64,000 bases of DNA from WHSW01 sp963769945 (lineage in GTDB: Bacteria > Actinomycetota > Thermoleophilia > Solirubrobacterales > 70-9), in NCBI GenBank assembly GCA_963769945.1, contig CAVYOA010000018.1, forward strand, positions 124,001 to 188,000, in the 5' to 3' direction. This document shows, one piece after another, positions 17,574 through 26,706 of this stretch. Below the pieces are notes generated by a model. It did no database searches. It saw only the letters and a list, made by a program, of their open reading frames with translations, and was not told the DNA's origin. Both the position numbers and the translations under genes were made by a program. Position 1 is the first letter of the stretch; each line of letters opens with the position of its first letter.

Positions 17574-18119
17574 TCATTCGCCCTCCCGCCTCAGCGGTGT
17601 GCGCTCGATCGGCTCCGCGAGCAGCATCTCCTTGGTGAAGATGAGGTCGCCGCGGTTGTAGTCGGCGATCTCGTACTCGTGGCCCATCGTGATCGCATCG
17701 AACGGGCAGGCAACCTCGCAGTAGCCGCAGAAGATGCAACGCGCCATGTTGATCTCATAGACCGCCGCATAGCGCTCGCCGGCTGAGACGCGATCGTCGG
17801 GGTCGTTCTCGGCGGCGACGACGCGGATGCAATCGGCGGGGCAGGCGGCGGCGCACAGCGAGCAGCCAACGCACTTCTCCAGATGCGATTCCTCGAAGCG
17901 GTGCAGCTTGTGGCGACCACGAAAGCGCTGGTAAACAGGGGTTTTCTCCTCCGGGTACTGGATCGTGACCGGACCCTCGATCAGGCGCGCCATCGTTGTC
18001 TTCAGGCCGCGCAGGGTCTCGCCGAAGACGCGATAGGCGCCGGCGGCGCCGCCGGGTTCGGGCCCGCGCTGGACGGCGACGACGTCGTCGTCGGTCAGAT
18101 ATGGGAACTCCCGGCTCAC
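17574..18119 (-). CDS. nuoI: NADH-quinone oxidoreductase subunit I
   Basis: The peripheral-arm subunit that carries two [4Fe-4S] clusters (N6a/N6b) relaying electrons towards NuoB; 181 residues. The two cluster motifs are CVGCSLCAAACPADC and CIFCGYCEVACPFDA. The N-terminal region includes FGETLRGLKTTMARLIEGPV. The GTG start at 18119 overlaps the nuoH stop. Confidence 0.95.
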   Translation of the reverse strand: MSREFPYLTDDDVVAVQRGPEPGGAAGAYRVFGETLRGLKTTMARLIEGPVTIQYPEEKTPVYQRFRGRHKLHRFEESHLEKCVGCSLCAAACPADCIRVVAAENDPDDRVSAGERYAAVYEINMARCIFCGYCEVACPFDAITMGHEYEIADYNRGDLIFTKEMLLAEPIERTPLRREGE

Positions 18120-19111
18120 GCGACCACGACCAATACGGCAGTCACCGCGATGTTCAATGTCGCCAAGGGCAGCAACACCTTCCATCCCAGCGACATCAGC
18201 TGGTCGTAGCGCAGCCGCGGCAGCGTCGCGCGAATCCAGATGAAGACCAAGATCAGGGTGAGGATCTTCGCCACCATCCAAAACGGGTCGAGAAATCCGG
18301 GCCCCGGGCCCATCCAGCCGCCGAGAAAGAACGCTACGGCGATCCCCGAAACGACGAACATCTCCAGGTACTCGGCGAGCAGGAAGGAGGCAAAGCGCGT
18401 ACCGCCGTACTCGGTCTGAAAGCCCTGGACGAGTTCGGCGTCGGCCTCGGGAAGGTCGAAGGGCGCCCGGTTGGTCTCGGCGAGGCCGGCGACCATGAAG
18501 ATCAGGAAGCCGACGAATTGGGGCACGATGAACCAGATCTCGTCCTGAGCCTCGACGATCGAGACCAGCGACAGCGAGCCGGCCATCATGATCGCGCCGA
18601 GCAGCGACAACCCCATCGCGATCTCGTAGGAGATCAGCTGGGCGGCAGCACGCATCGCGCCGAGGAAGCTGTACTTCGAGCCCGACGACCAGCCGGACAG
18701 CAGCAGTCCGTAGAAGGCAAGCGAGCCGAAAGCGAAGAAGTAGAGGACGCCGATCGAGACGTCGATGCCGTAGAAGCCGACGCCGTCCTTGACGTCGCCG
18801 AAGGGCAGGATCGCGATCGTCGTGATCCCGGAGAAGATCACCAGCGCGGGGCCGAGCGCGAACAAGAACGGCACCGCGGCGTCGGGGCGAAAGACCTGCT
18901 TGCCGGCGAGCTTGAGGATGTCGGCGAGCGGCTGCATCATGCCGACGGGACCGACGCGGTTGGGTCCGTAGCGGTGCTGGAAGCGGCCGATCAGCTTGCG
19001 CTCGACGACGGTCAGCACGGGCACGATGAGAAAGACCCCGAGAAAGATCAGGATCGACTTCGCGACCATGATCCAGGCGGCCTCGGCGAAGGCGACATCG
19101 GCGAGCGTCAT
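18116..19111 (-). CDS. nuoH: NADH-quinone oxidoreductase subunit H
   Basis: The membrane subunit that forms much of the quinone chamber; 331 residues, normal length. Conserved segments are VPVLTVVERKLIGRFQHRYG, GPVGMMQPLADILKL, AYEIAMG-like SYEIAMGLSLLGA, and LAETNRAPFDLPEADAELV. The acidic residues of the E-channel (the ERK, ETNRAPFD and EAD stretches) are all present. ATG at 19111 overlaps the nuoG stop. Confidence 0.96.
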   Translation of the reverse strand: MTLADVAFAEAAWIMVAKSILIFLGVFLIVPVLTVVERKLIGRFQHRYGPNRVGPVGMMQPLADILKLAGKQVFRPDAAVPFLFALGPALVIFSGITTIAILPFGDVKDGVGFYGIDVSIGVLYFFAFGSLAFYGLLLSGWSSGSKYSFLGAMRAAAQLISYEIAMGLSLLGAIMMAGSLSLVSIVEAQDEIWFIVPQFVGFLIFMVAGLAETNRAPFDLPEADAELVQGFQTEYGGTRFASFLLAEYLEMFVVSGIAVAFFLGGWMGPGPGFLDPFWMVAKILTLILVFIWIRATLPRLRYDQLMSLGWKVLLPLATLNIAVTAVLVVVA

Positions 19112-21702
19112 CACCGCCCGGCCACCTCCTCGGCCGCGCCTGCGGGGGTGCCGGGTCCTGAGACCTGAACGACCTCGACCGCCTCGGCACCGTTGAGCCG
19201 GTTGGCGTTGTTGTCGGCCGTGCCCTCGATCAGAAAGGCGGCGCCGGGGCGCATGCGCTCGCGAATCACCGCATGAGCGCGCACCGAATGGCCGTTGGAG
19301 CGGACCTCGACCTCGTCGCCCTGGCTCAGCCCGAGGCGCTCGGCATCGCTGGCGGCCAACTCGAGGCGCTGGCTTGGGGCCAGGAACTTGAGTGCTTCGT
19401 TTCTGTCGGTGACTTCTGATGACCACAGGTCTCGATAGGTCCCAAGCTTCAACGGGGCCGCGGCGCCGGAGGGGGCGTCGCCGGACCCATCTCCCGGAGC
19501 GGCGTTATCGGCGACATCTTGGCCGTCGTGGCCGGGTCGATGGTGAGTGTCCGGCGAACCCCCTGCCGGCGCCGCGGCCTGTGGAGGTGGGGTTGCCTCA
19601 CTGGGTTCAGCCCTACCCAGCAGGTCGTTCGGGCCGGGTGGGGGTTTTGGGGTGGAGGTCCAGGGGCCTTTGGTTGCTTCTTGGCGTTCTTGCCAGCGAA
19701 GGCCGGTGGCGGTGATTTCCTCGGGGGTGAGGTTGGCGTAGAAGGGGACATCGGCGGCGATCGCGGTGAGGGCTTCGGGGGCGGAGTCGATGCCTGTCTC
19801 GTCGTCGAGGCGGGCGGCGAGCTCGGCCAGGACCTGCCACATCGGGCGCACCTCGCCTGGGCGCGGGACCGCGGGGCGCAGGCGTTGCAGCCGTCCGTCG
19901 GGATGGGTGACCGTGCCCTCCTTCTCGGCGTATGACTCAGCCGGCAAGACGATCGCCGAGGCTGCGGCGGAGGCGTTTTCGAACATCGAGATCGAGATCA
20001 CGGTCCGCGCCTTCTGCAATGTCTGCGCCCAGGCGCCGCCCTTGGCGAGATCGCGAATCGGATCGGCGTTGACGAGCAGGATCGCGTCGAGCTCGTTGGC
20101 CTCGAGCGCTTCGCGAATCGCGCCGGCGCCGCGGCCGTCGGTGGCGACGAAGCCGGGGGCCGAGTCGGGAGTGCAGCCGACCTCGCGCAGGCCGCGCGCG
20201 TTGGCCGAATCGGGAATGCCGATCAACCCCGCCGCGCCGCCGCCGCAGCGCAGGTGGGTGCCGAGCTCGAGCAGCGCGCGCAGGGCGCTGTCGCCGATGC
20301 GCTCGCCGTAGACAATCACCGTCTTGCCGGGGCGCAACTCGCCGCCGATGCGCTCGGCGGCGGCCCTGTGGGCGCCTTCTGGCGCCGAGTTGTCGCCGAC
20401 CTCGCCCGCCAGCGCGGCGATGAAGCCGGCGGCATCGCCGGGCGCGTAGCGCGCCGTTTCCTCGGCGCCGCCGTCGAGTGCGGTCGGGCGCTCGGAGGCG
20501 ATGACGACGCGAGTGCCGTTTCGGATCGCGCGCCGCAGTCGCAGGTCGAGGATCGGCATCGCGTGCAGCGGGTCGGTGCCGAGCACGAGGACCGACTCGG
20601 CCGCATCGAGATCGCTCAGCGAGGCGGCGATCTCGGGCGCCGACAGCGCCGCCACGAGCTCACGCTCGATTTCGGTCGCGTCGGTGGTGACGTTGGCCGA
20701 GCCGAGCCCGCGGATGATTCGCTGGACGAGATAGCCCTCCTCGTTGGAGCTTTGGCCGCCGACGATCGCGGCCGTCTTGGGGCCGGCTGCGCGCAGGCGT
20801 TCGGCGACCGCGTCGAGAGCGGTGTCCCAATCGACAGCGTTTCCGCCCAGCTGCGGTGCGGTGATGCGATCGCCCGAGCTGATCATGTCGAAGCCGAAGC
20901 GCCCCTTGTCGCAGAGCCAGCCGCCGTCGACCTCGTCGTTGTCGCGCGCGAGCACGCGCTGGATGCGCTCGTCGCGGACCGTGAACTTGACGTTGCACTG
21001 GCTCGGGCACAGGGTGCAGACCGAGCCCGAGTCCTCGATGTCCCAGGGCCGGGCGCGAAAGCGGTAGGCCTCGGAGGTCAGCGCCCCGACCGGGCAAAGC
21101 TCGATGATGTTGCCGTGAAAGGGGGCGATGTAGGGGCGCTCGTCGAAGGTCCCGACGTAGCTCGCCGAACTGCGCTCGAGCAGCTGTAGCTGCTCGTCCT
21201 CGGCGACATCCTGGGAGAAGCGCACGCAGCGGTAGCAGAGGATGCAGCGCTCGCGGTCGATGCGCACGAGCGGCGACAGCGGCACCGGCTTGCGGAAATG
21301 GCGCTTGGGGTCGGTGAAGCGGCTGCGCCCGGCGCCCCAGCCCATCGCGATGTCCTGAAGCGGGCATTCGCCGCCCTTGTCACAGACCGGGCAGTCGAGC
21401 GGGTGGTTGACCAAGAGGAACTCGACGACGGCGTTCTGTGCCTCGGCGACGCGGTCGGTTCGCGTGTAGACGACCATGCCGTCGCGCACCGGCGTCGAGC
21501 AGGCGGTCTGAAGCTTGGGGATGCCCTCGATCTCGACCAGGCACATGCGACAGGCCCCGACCGGCCCCCCGAGCTTGGGCTCATAACAAAAGACGGGGAT
21601 CTCGACGTCGCCGCCCTTGGCCGCGTCGACAAGCATCGCGCCCTCGGTCGCCTGGACCTCGACGCCATCGACGGCGAGCGTGATCGTGCTCGGCTCGCTC
21701 AT
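19111..21702 (-). CDS. nuoG: NADH-quinone oxidoreductase subunit G
   Basis: The large iron-sulfur subunit, 863 residues. The N-terminal ferredoxin-like domain has a [2Fe-2S] set (FCYEPKLGGPVGACRMC and QTACSTPV), the His-ligated cluster region (HPLDCPVCDKGGECPLQD) and a [4Fe-4S] set (CILCYRCVRFS). A molybdopterin-oxidoreductase-like domain opens with CTLCPSQCNVKF, the additional cluster motif found in many bacterial NuoG. Near residues 670-750 a Pro/Gly/Asp-rich low-complexity insert precedes a C-terminal formate-dehydrogenase-like beta-barrel (RLELAASDAERLGLSQGDEV). ATG at 21702 overlaps the nuoF stop. Confidence 0.95.
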   Translation of the reverse strand: MSEPSTITLAVDGVEVQATEGAMLVDAAKGGDVEIPVFCYEPKLGGPVGACRMCLVEIEGIPKLQTACSTPVRDGMVVYTRTDRVAEAQNAVVEFLLVNHPLDCPVCDKGGECPLQDIAMGWGAGRSRFTDPKRHFRKPVPLSPLVRIDRERCILCYRCVRFSQDVAEDEQLQLLERSSASYVGTFDERPYIAPFHGNIIELCPVGALTSEAYRFRARPWDIEDSGSVCTLCPSQCNVKFTVRDERIQRVLARDNDEVDGGWLCDKGRFGFDMISSGDRITAPQLGGNAVDWDTALDAVAERLRAAGPKTAAIVGGQSSNEEGYLVQRIIRGLGSANVTTDATEIERELVAALSAPEIAASLSDLDAAESVLVLGTDPLHAMPILDLRLRRAIRNGTRVVIASERPTALDGGAEETARYAPGDAAGFIAALAGEVGDNSAPEGAHRAAAERIGGELRPGKTVIVYGERIGDSALRALLELGTHLRCGGGAAGLIGIPDSANARGLREVGCTPDSAPGFVATDGRGAGAIREALEANELDAILLVNADPIRDLAKGGAWAQTLQKARTVISISMFENASAAASAIVLPAESYAEKEGTVTHPDGRLQRLRPAVPRPGEVRPMWQVLAELAARLDDETGIDSAPEALTAIAADVPFYANLTPEEITATGLRWQERQEATKGPWTSTPKPPPGPNDLLGRAEPSEATPPPQAAAPAGGSPDTHHRPGHDGQDVADNAAPGDGSGDAPSGAAAPLKLGTYRDLWSSEVTDRNEALKFLAPSQRLELAASDAERLGLSQGDEVEVRSNGHSVRAHAVIRERMRPGAAFLIEGTADNNANRLNGAEAVEVVQVSGPGTPAGAAEEVAGR
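19125..19158 (-). repeat. Gene-tail repeat, inverted copy in nuoG
   Basis: Read on the minus strand, this segment aligns with 21725-21760 in nuoF at roughly four positions in five over 37 bases, as judged by eye. It lies in the last codons of nuoG (tail PGTPAGAAEEVAGR). The orientation relative to the coding strand is opposite to the nuoF and nuoJ copies. Confidence 0.4.
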
Positions 21703-23015
21703 GCTGCTATCGCCGTCCCGGCAGCTGGACCGGCCGCCCCCGGAGGCGAAGCCGAGGAGGCGGGCGGAACGTTGCGGATGTGTTCTTCGAACTCGTCGCG
21801 GAACTTCGCCACCATCGCCCCCACCGGCATCGCCATCGAGTCGCCGAGGACGCAGAGGCAGTTGCCGATGATGTTCTTCTGCACCGAGGAGATGATGTCG
21901 AGGTCCATCGGCGTCGCCTCGCCACGCGTCACCCGCTCGAGCATCTTCACCGTCCAGTTGGTGCCCTCGCGACAAGGGGTGCACTTGCCGCATGACTCGT
22001 GGTGATAGAAGCGCGCCGTGCGCAGCGCCAACTCGGGAATCGAGACCGTGTCGTCGGCGACGATGATCGAACCCGAGCCGAGCATCGAGCCCGCCTCGGC
22101 GAGCGCCTCGAACGTGTAGGGCAGGTCGAGCTCGGCCTCGGTCAGGACCGGCGAGGAGGAGCCACCGGGAAACCATGCCTTGACGCTTCGGCCCTCGGCG
22201 GGCCCGCCCGCGAGGCCGTAGATGATCTCGCGCGAGGGGATCCCAAGCTCGATCTCGTAGTTGCCCGGGCGCTGGACGCAGCCCGAGACTGAGACGACCT
22301 TGGTTCCGGGCGACTGCTCGGAGCCGAAGCGCTTGAACCAGTCGGCGCCGTTTAAGACGATGTGAGGCAGGTTGGCGAGCGTCTCGACGTTGTTGATCAG
22401 CGTCGGACCGCCGTAGAGCCCCTGGATCGCTGGGAACGGCGGCTTCAGCCGGGGGTTGCCGCGCTTGCCCTCGAGCGCGTCGAGCAGGGCCGTCTCCTCG
22501 CCGCAGATGTAGGCGCCGGCGCCACGGTGCACGACGAGCTCGACCCGCGAGTCGGTGCCGAGCACGCCGCTGCCGAGATAGTTGGCCTCGTAGGCCTGCT
22601 CGACGGCGCGATCGAGGACGTCGGCGATCTCCCAGTACTCGCCGCGGATGAAGATGAAGGCGTAGACGGCGCCGACCGCGAGCGCCGCCACGGCGCAGCC
22701 TTCGATCAGCTGATGCGGGTTCTTCATCATCAGCTCACGATCCTTGAAGGCGCCGGGCTCGGACTCGTCGGCGTTGCAGCACAGGTACTTCTCCATCTCG
22801 CCGCGAGGCAGGAACGAGCCCTTCTTGCCCATCGAGAAGCCGGCGCCGCCACGACCACGCAGTCCCGACTCCTCGAACGGCCCGAGCAGCTCGTCGGGCT
22901 CGAGCTCGTGCAGGGCTCGCTTCAGCGCCCGGTAGCCGCCGAGGCGCTCGTAGACCTCGATCGAGGCGAGCCCGGGTTCGTCGATGTGGCGAAACAGGAG
23001 TCTGGTCTCAGGCAT
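21699..23015 (-). CDS. nuoF: NADH-quinone oxidoreductase subunit F
   Basis: The NADH-binding, FMN-containing subunit, 438 residues. The nucleotide-binding glycine-rich loop is GLRGRGGAGFSMGKKG. FMN-site motifs include CCNADESEPGAFKDRELM and GAYICGEETALLDALEG. The N3 [4Fe-4S] cluster motif is ESCGKCTPCREGT with a distal Cys in IIGNCLCVLGD. It ends in an Ala/Pro/Gly-rich tail (PPASSASPPGAAGPAAG) not expected in the family. Start at 23015 follows the nuoE stop by three bases. Confidence 0.96.
   Translation of the reverse strand: MPETRLLFRHIDEPGLASIEVYERLGGYRALKRALHELEPDELLGPFEESGLRGRGGAGFSMGKKGSFLPRGEMEKYLCCNADESEPGAFKDRELMMKNPHQLIEGCAVAALAVGAVYAFIFIRGEYWEIADVLDRAVEQAYEANYLGSGVLGTDSRVELVVHRGAGAYICGEETALLDALEGKRGNPRLKPPFPAIQGLYGGPTLINNVETLANLPHIVLNGADWFKRFGSEQSPGTKVVSVSGCVQRPGNYEIELGIPSREIIYGLAGGPAEGRSVKAWFPGGSSSPVLTEAELDLPYTFEALAEAGSMLGSGSIIVADDTVSIPELALRTARFYHHESCGKCTPCREGTNWTVKMLERVTRGEATPMDLDIISSVQKNIIGNCLCVLGDSMAMPVGAMVAKFRDEFEEHIRNVPPASSASPPGAAGPAAGTAIAA
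21725..21760 (+). repeat. Gene-tail repeat, copy in nuoF
   Basis: This copy encodes part of the low-complexity end of nuoF. It shares a 15-base exact core with the nuoJ copy at 16992-17028 and resembles the inverted nuoG copy at 19125-19158. Confidence 0.4.
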
Positions 23016-23018
23016 AGC

Positions 23019-23721
23019 TCAAGCCTCGACCTCGGCCACGCGCGGATCGGGCTCGCCCTCGGGCCCGCCGGCCGCCGGGCGCGCCGAGATCTGCTTCTCG
23101 GCCAGGACCTCACCGCCGCCGCGGATCGCCTCGACCGCGCGGATCGCATCTTCGCTCGTCAAGGGCCCGTAATAGCGCTCGTCGATCGAGGCCATCGGGG
23201 CGATGTCGCAGGCGCCCAGGCACTCGAACCCGCTGACGAAGACCTCGCCGTCGTCGGAGCTGGCGCCGCCGTGGGCGGCCGCTTGTGCGTCGACGCCCGC
23301 CGCTTCGCAAAAGCTCTCCAGCAGCTCGTCGCCGCCGCGCATCCAGCAGGAGATGTTCGTGCAGACAAGCACCTGGCGCTTGCCGATCTCGCGGGTGCGA
23401 AAGAGGTCGTAAAAGCTCGCCACCGACTGCAGGTAGGCGGGGGTGACGCCCATCACCGCGGCGGCTTGGCGCACGCCTTCGGGCGTGCACCAGCCGTAGT
23501 GGCGCTGCACGGCCCAAAGCGCCGGAATCGAGGCCGAGCGCAGCTGGGGATAGCGGCTCATCGCGGTCTCGATCTGCTCGCGAAGCTCGTCGGGAATCGC
23601 GACCTCGTGCAACTCCGGCACGCCCTCGGCATCCTCCGGTCGCATCGACGCGATCAGCTCGCGCCGCTCGGCCGCCGAGAGCTCGTCCGTCGGACCGCAT
23701 CAGGTGCTCTGGCTGGTCCAT
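23019..23721 (-). CDS. nuoE: NADH-quinone oxidoreductase subunit E (frameshift near 23,690)
   Basis: The 24-kDa thioredoxin-fold subunit that carries the N1a [2Fe-2S] cluster. Cluster ligands are the CTNISC pair and the CLGAC pair, with normal spacing. The main reading frame starts at 23645, but the natural start is the ATG at 23721, overlapping the nuoD stop (MDQPEHLMRS). A one-base break near 23688-23693 then joins to DELSAAERRELIASMRPEDA. The C-terminus continues about 25 residues past the fold (ISARPAAGGPEGEPDPRV), again low-complexity. Confidence 0.93.
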
Positions 23722-25010
23722 CAGCGATCGATTCCGCCGAGGATCGGGTCGAGCATCGCCAGGTTCGTGATCAGGTCGGCGACGTAGCCGCCGAGGCACA
23801 TGTCGCGAAGCGCTTGCAGGTTGACGTAGGAGGGATCGCGAAAGTGAACCCGGGCGGGCTTTGCCGAGCCGTCGGCGAGGACGTAGCAACCGAGCTCGCC
23901 GCGCGGCGACTCGATCGGGTGATAGGTCTCGCCGGGCGGCACGCGAAAGCCTTCGGTGACGAGCTTGAAGTGATGGATCAGCGCTTCCATCGAGGTCGAA
24001 AGCTCATGGCGGGGCGGCAGCACGATCTTGCGATCGTCGGCGATCCAGGCGCCGCCGGGGAGCTTGTCGAGGCACTGCTCGATGATGCTCACGGACTCGC
24101 GCATCTCGCTCATGCGAACGCGAAAGCGGTCATAGCAATCGCCGACCGTGCCGACCGGAATCTTGAACTCGAGATCGCCGTAGGCGAGATAGGGGGCGGC
24201 CTTTCGCAGATCCCAGGGCTCACCGGCGGCGCGCAGCAGCGGCCCGGTGACGCCGAGCTCGATCAGCCGCTCGCGCGAGACGATGCCGACGCCCTTGGTG
24301 CGCTGGAGAAAGATCTCGTTGCGGTCGAGCAGCGCCTCGTACTGGCTGATCCGGCCGGGCATCTGATCGCAGAAGGCCCGGGTCTTCTCCTCGAAGCCGA
24401 CCGGGATGTCCTCGAAGACGCCGCCGACCTGGAAGTAGCGGGTGTGCATCCGCTGTCCCGTCGCCATTTCGAACAGGTCGAGGATCGCGTCGCGCTGGCG
24501 AAACGTGTACCAGAGCATCGAAACGGCGCCGAGGTCGAGCGCCGAGGTGCCGAGCCAGATCAGGTGCGAATGGATCCGGTTGAGCTCCAAGAACAGGGTC
24601 CGCAGGTACGTGGCCCGGGGCGGGATCTCGAGCCCCAGCAGTTCCTCGACCGCACCGCAGAACGCCTGCATGTTGAAGAGATAGGAGACGTAGTCCATGC
24701 GTTCGACGAACGGGATCACCTTCCAGTAACTCTTGTCTTCGCACGACTTCTCGATCCCCGTGTGGACGTAGCCGATCACCGGCTTCAGGTCCATCACCGT
24801 CTCGCCTTGGAGCGCGACCAGCAAGCGCAGCACGCCGTGCGTCGCCGGGTGGTGTGGACCCATGTTGACGGTGAGCAGCTCGTGCTCGGGCTCGAGCAGA
24901 TCGCCGGCTTCGGTGCGCTCGATCGGCGAGGTGCCGATGACCTCGACGCTGGAGGCCGCGACGACGTCGCCGCCGCTGACGGGGCCCGAGCCGCGCGTCG
25001 TCGCGCTCAT
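23721..25010 (-). CDS. nuoD: NADH-quinone oxidoreductase subunit D
   Basis: The 49-kDa subunit, related to [NiFe]-hydrogenase large subunits, which forms the quinone site with NuoB; about 429 residues. Diagnostic segments are NMGPHHPATHGVLRLLVALQ (quinone-site His), YVHTGIEKSCEDKSYWKVIP, ELNRIHSHLIWLG and HTRYFQVGGVFEDIP, with the C-terminus ending NLAMLDPILGGIDR. An N-terminal extension of about 45 residues precedes the conserved core. ATG at 25010 overlaps the NuoBC stop. Confidence 0.96.
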   Translation of the reverse strand: MSATTRGSGPVSGGDVVAASSVEVIGTSPIERTEAGDLLEPEHELLTVNMGPHHPATHGVLRLLVALQGETVMDLKPVIGYVHTGIEKSCEDKSYWKVIPFVERMDYVSYLFNMQAFCGAVEELLGLEIPPRATYLRTLFLELNRIHSHLIWLGTSALDLGAVSMLWYTFRQRDAILDLFEMATGQRMHTRYFQVGGVFEDIPVGFEEKTRAFCDQMPGRISQYEALLDRNEIFLQRTKGVGIVSRERLIELGVTGPLLRAAGEPWDLRKAAPYLAYGDLEFKIPVGTVGDCYDRFRVRMSEMRESVSIIEQCLDKLPGGAWIADDRKIVLPPRHELSTSMEALIHHFKLVTEGFRVPPGETYHPIESPRGELGCYVLADGSAKPARVHFRDPSYVNLQALRDMCLGGYVADLITNLAMLDPILGGIDR

Positions 25011-26316
25011 CGCGACCACCCCGGGACGGCGCGCTCGTTGTGGGTGAAGATGACAGGCTCGCCGCCGACGGGGAAGTCGCGGCGCTGCGGCCAGCCGACG
25101 TAGTTCTCCGGCATCAGGATCCGGCGCAGATCGGGATGCCCGCGAAAGACGATGCCGAAGAAGTCGTAGACCTCGCGCTCCTGAAACTCCGCCGTGGGAA
25201 AGAGCTCAACGCAAGAATCGATCTCAGGCAACGCATCGGGGCCTGGATCGTCGAGGGCAGCGCGGACCCGGATGCGTTCGACGCGATCGCGGTTGAGGAG
25301 CTCGTAATGGACGGCGAAGCGCGGGGTCGCCGGCAGGTAGTCGACCCCGTGGACGCTGGCGAGGAAGCGGTACTCATGCTCCGGGGTGTCGCGCAGCCAT
25401 GTCAGCACCGCCAGGATCTGCTCGGGATCGACGATCAAGCAGGCCTGCTCGTGCTGGAAGTAGCTGGCGCGCACCGAGCCCGCGTGGGCATCGCCGACCT
25501 CGCCGGCGATCAGCTCGATCCCGAGGGCGTCGGGCACTATCGAGTTCCCGCCCCGGCGAGCGCCGGGACCGTCGGCGCCCTCGGGACCTGTGTCCTGCGC
25601 AGCAGCGGCGACGGCTTGGCGCGCGCGCCCGTAGGCGGCCTCGGCCGCTGCGGATGGCTGGCCGGCGATGACGTCCTCGCGAGCCCACTCCTCGGTGCCG
25701 ACCGCGTTGTAGCGCCGGCGCCAGCCCTGGTCGGGATTGCCCTGGATCAGGCGCTGCAGCTTGTTGAAGCCATACATCAGCGCCTCGGGGCGCGGTGGGC
25801 AGCCGGGGATGTGAACGTCGATCGGCATGAACTTGTCGGCGCCCTGAACGACCGCGTAGTTGGCGAACATGCCCCCCGAGGAAGAGCATGCGCCCATCGA
25901 GATCGCCCAGCGCGGCTCGAGCATCTGGTCGTAGAGGCGGCGGATGACCGGCGCCATCTTGATCGAGACGCGACCCGAGAGGATGATCAGGTCGGCTTGG
26001 CGCGGCGAGGCGCGCAGTGCCTCGGCCCCGAACCGGGCGAGGTCGTTGCGCGGCGAGCCGACCACCGCGATCATCTCCATCGCGCAGCAGGCGAGGCCGA
26101 AGGTCATCGGAAAGCAGGAGTTGGCTCGCCCCAGTTGAGCAGGTCCTCGAGCTTGCCGGTGAAAACCGACTGCTCGACGTGCTCGTCAAGCTCGGCGTCG
26201 TCGAGGTCTCCACGCAGAAGGTCGCGGGCGCGCAGCTGGCGCACGCGCAGGTGCTCGGGCGAGCCCGGCTCGTCCAGCGGCGAGAGGCCGCGGATCTTGT
26301 CGCGCTTTACCTCCAA
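25007..26316 (-). CDS. nuoBC: NuoB-NuoC fusion subunit (frameshift near 26,130)
   Basis: One frame encodes the NuoB core (FGLACCAMEM, SMGACSSSGGMF, VHIPGCPPRPEALMYG, the four N2 cluster Cys) and then the NuoC domain (YRFLASVHGVDYLP, FPTAEFQEREVYDFFGI, RRILMPENYVGWPQRRDFP). No stop separates them; the linker is Ala/Gly-rich (residues GPEGADGPGARRGG). The NuoB N-terminus lies in another frame (VFTGKLEDLLNW). One missing base near 26130 restores GRANSCFPMTFGLACC. A TTG at 26316, overlapping the nuoA stop, is the likeliest start, but the first 60 residues are unconserved and the start is uncertain. Confidence 0.88.
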
Positions 26317-26678
26317 TCGAGCGCACCCCGGCGCCACACGTAGATCAGCGCGACCATCAGCAAGACGACGAAGACCATCACCTCGACCAAGACGAAGACC
26401 GAGTCGGCCGCGTTGAAGATCACCCCGACCGGATACAAGAAAACGACCTCGATGTCGAAGAGGATGAACAGCATCGCGACCATGTAGAAGCTGACGCCGA
26501 AGCGAAAGGTGCGCGAGATCTCGCTCGGCAGGCCGCACTCATAGGGATCGGTCTTCGCCGCACGGGCGTGGACGCGCTTGCGTCCGATGACGCTGTTGAG
26601 CACCGCGAAGGCGCTACCGACGATCACGCCGAGGCCGACGAAGACCAACACAGGGAGATAGGAGCGCAGCACGGACAC
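26307..26678 (-). CDS. nuoA: NADH-quinone oxidoreductase subunit A
   Basis: The first gene of the complex I operon, a 123-residue protein with three membrane helices. Conserved segments are DPYECGLPSEISRTFRFGVS, with the quinone-channel loop Cys, FYMVAMLFILFDIEVVFLYP and VFVLVEVMVFVVLLMVALIYV. GTG at 26678 is the start. The upstream 60-70 bases are distinctly A/T-richer than the rest of the region and should hold the operon promoter. Confidence 0.95.
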   Translation of the reverse strand: MSVLRSYLPVLVFVGLGVIVGSAFAVLNSVIGRKRVHARAAKTDPYECGLPSEISRTFRFGVSFYMVAMLFILFDIEVVFLYPVGVIFNAADSVFVLVEVMVFVVLLMVALIYVWRRGALDWR

Positions 26679-26706
26679 GAGTTGTATCCGAGTTTGTGCC
26701 GCATTG

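Noticed and set aside
19111..22176. 1021-residue extension of nuoG upstream of 21702
   Set aside because: The additional 158 residues overlap nuoF out of frame and lack homology. The ATG at 21702 overlapping the nuoF stop is the natural start.
22362..25103. 913-residue open frame on the plus strand
   Set aside because: It is antisense to nuoF, nuoE and nuoD. Long antisense frames are expected at this GC content with strong third-position bias.
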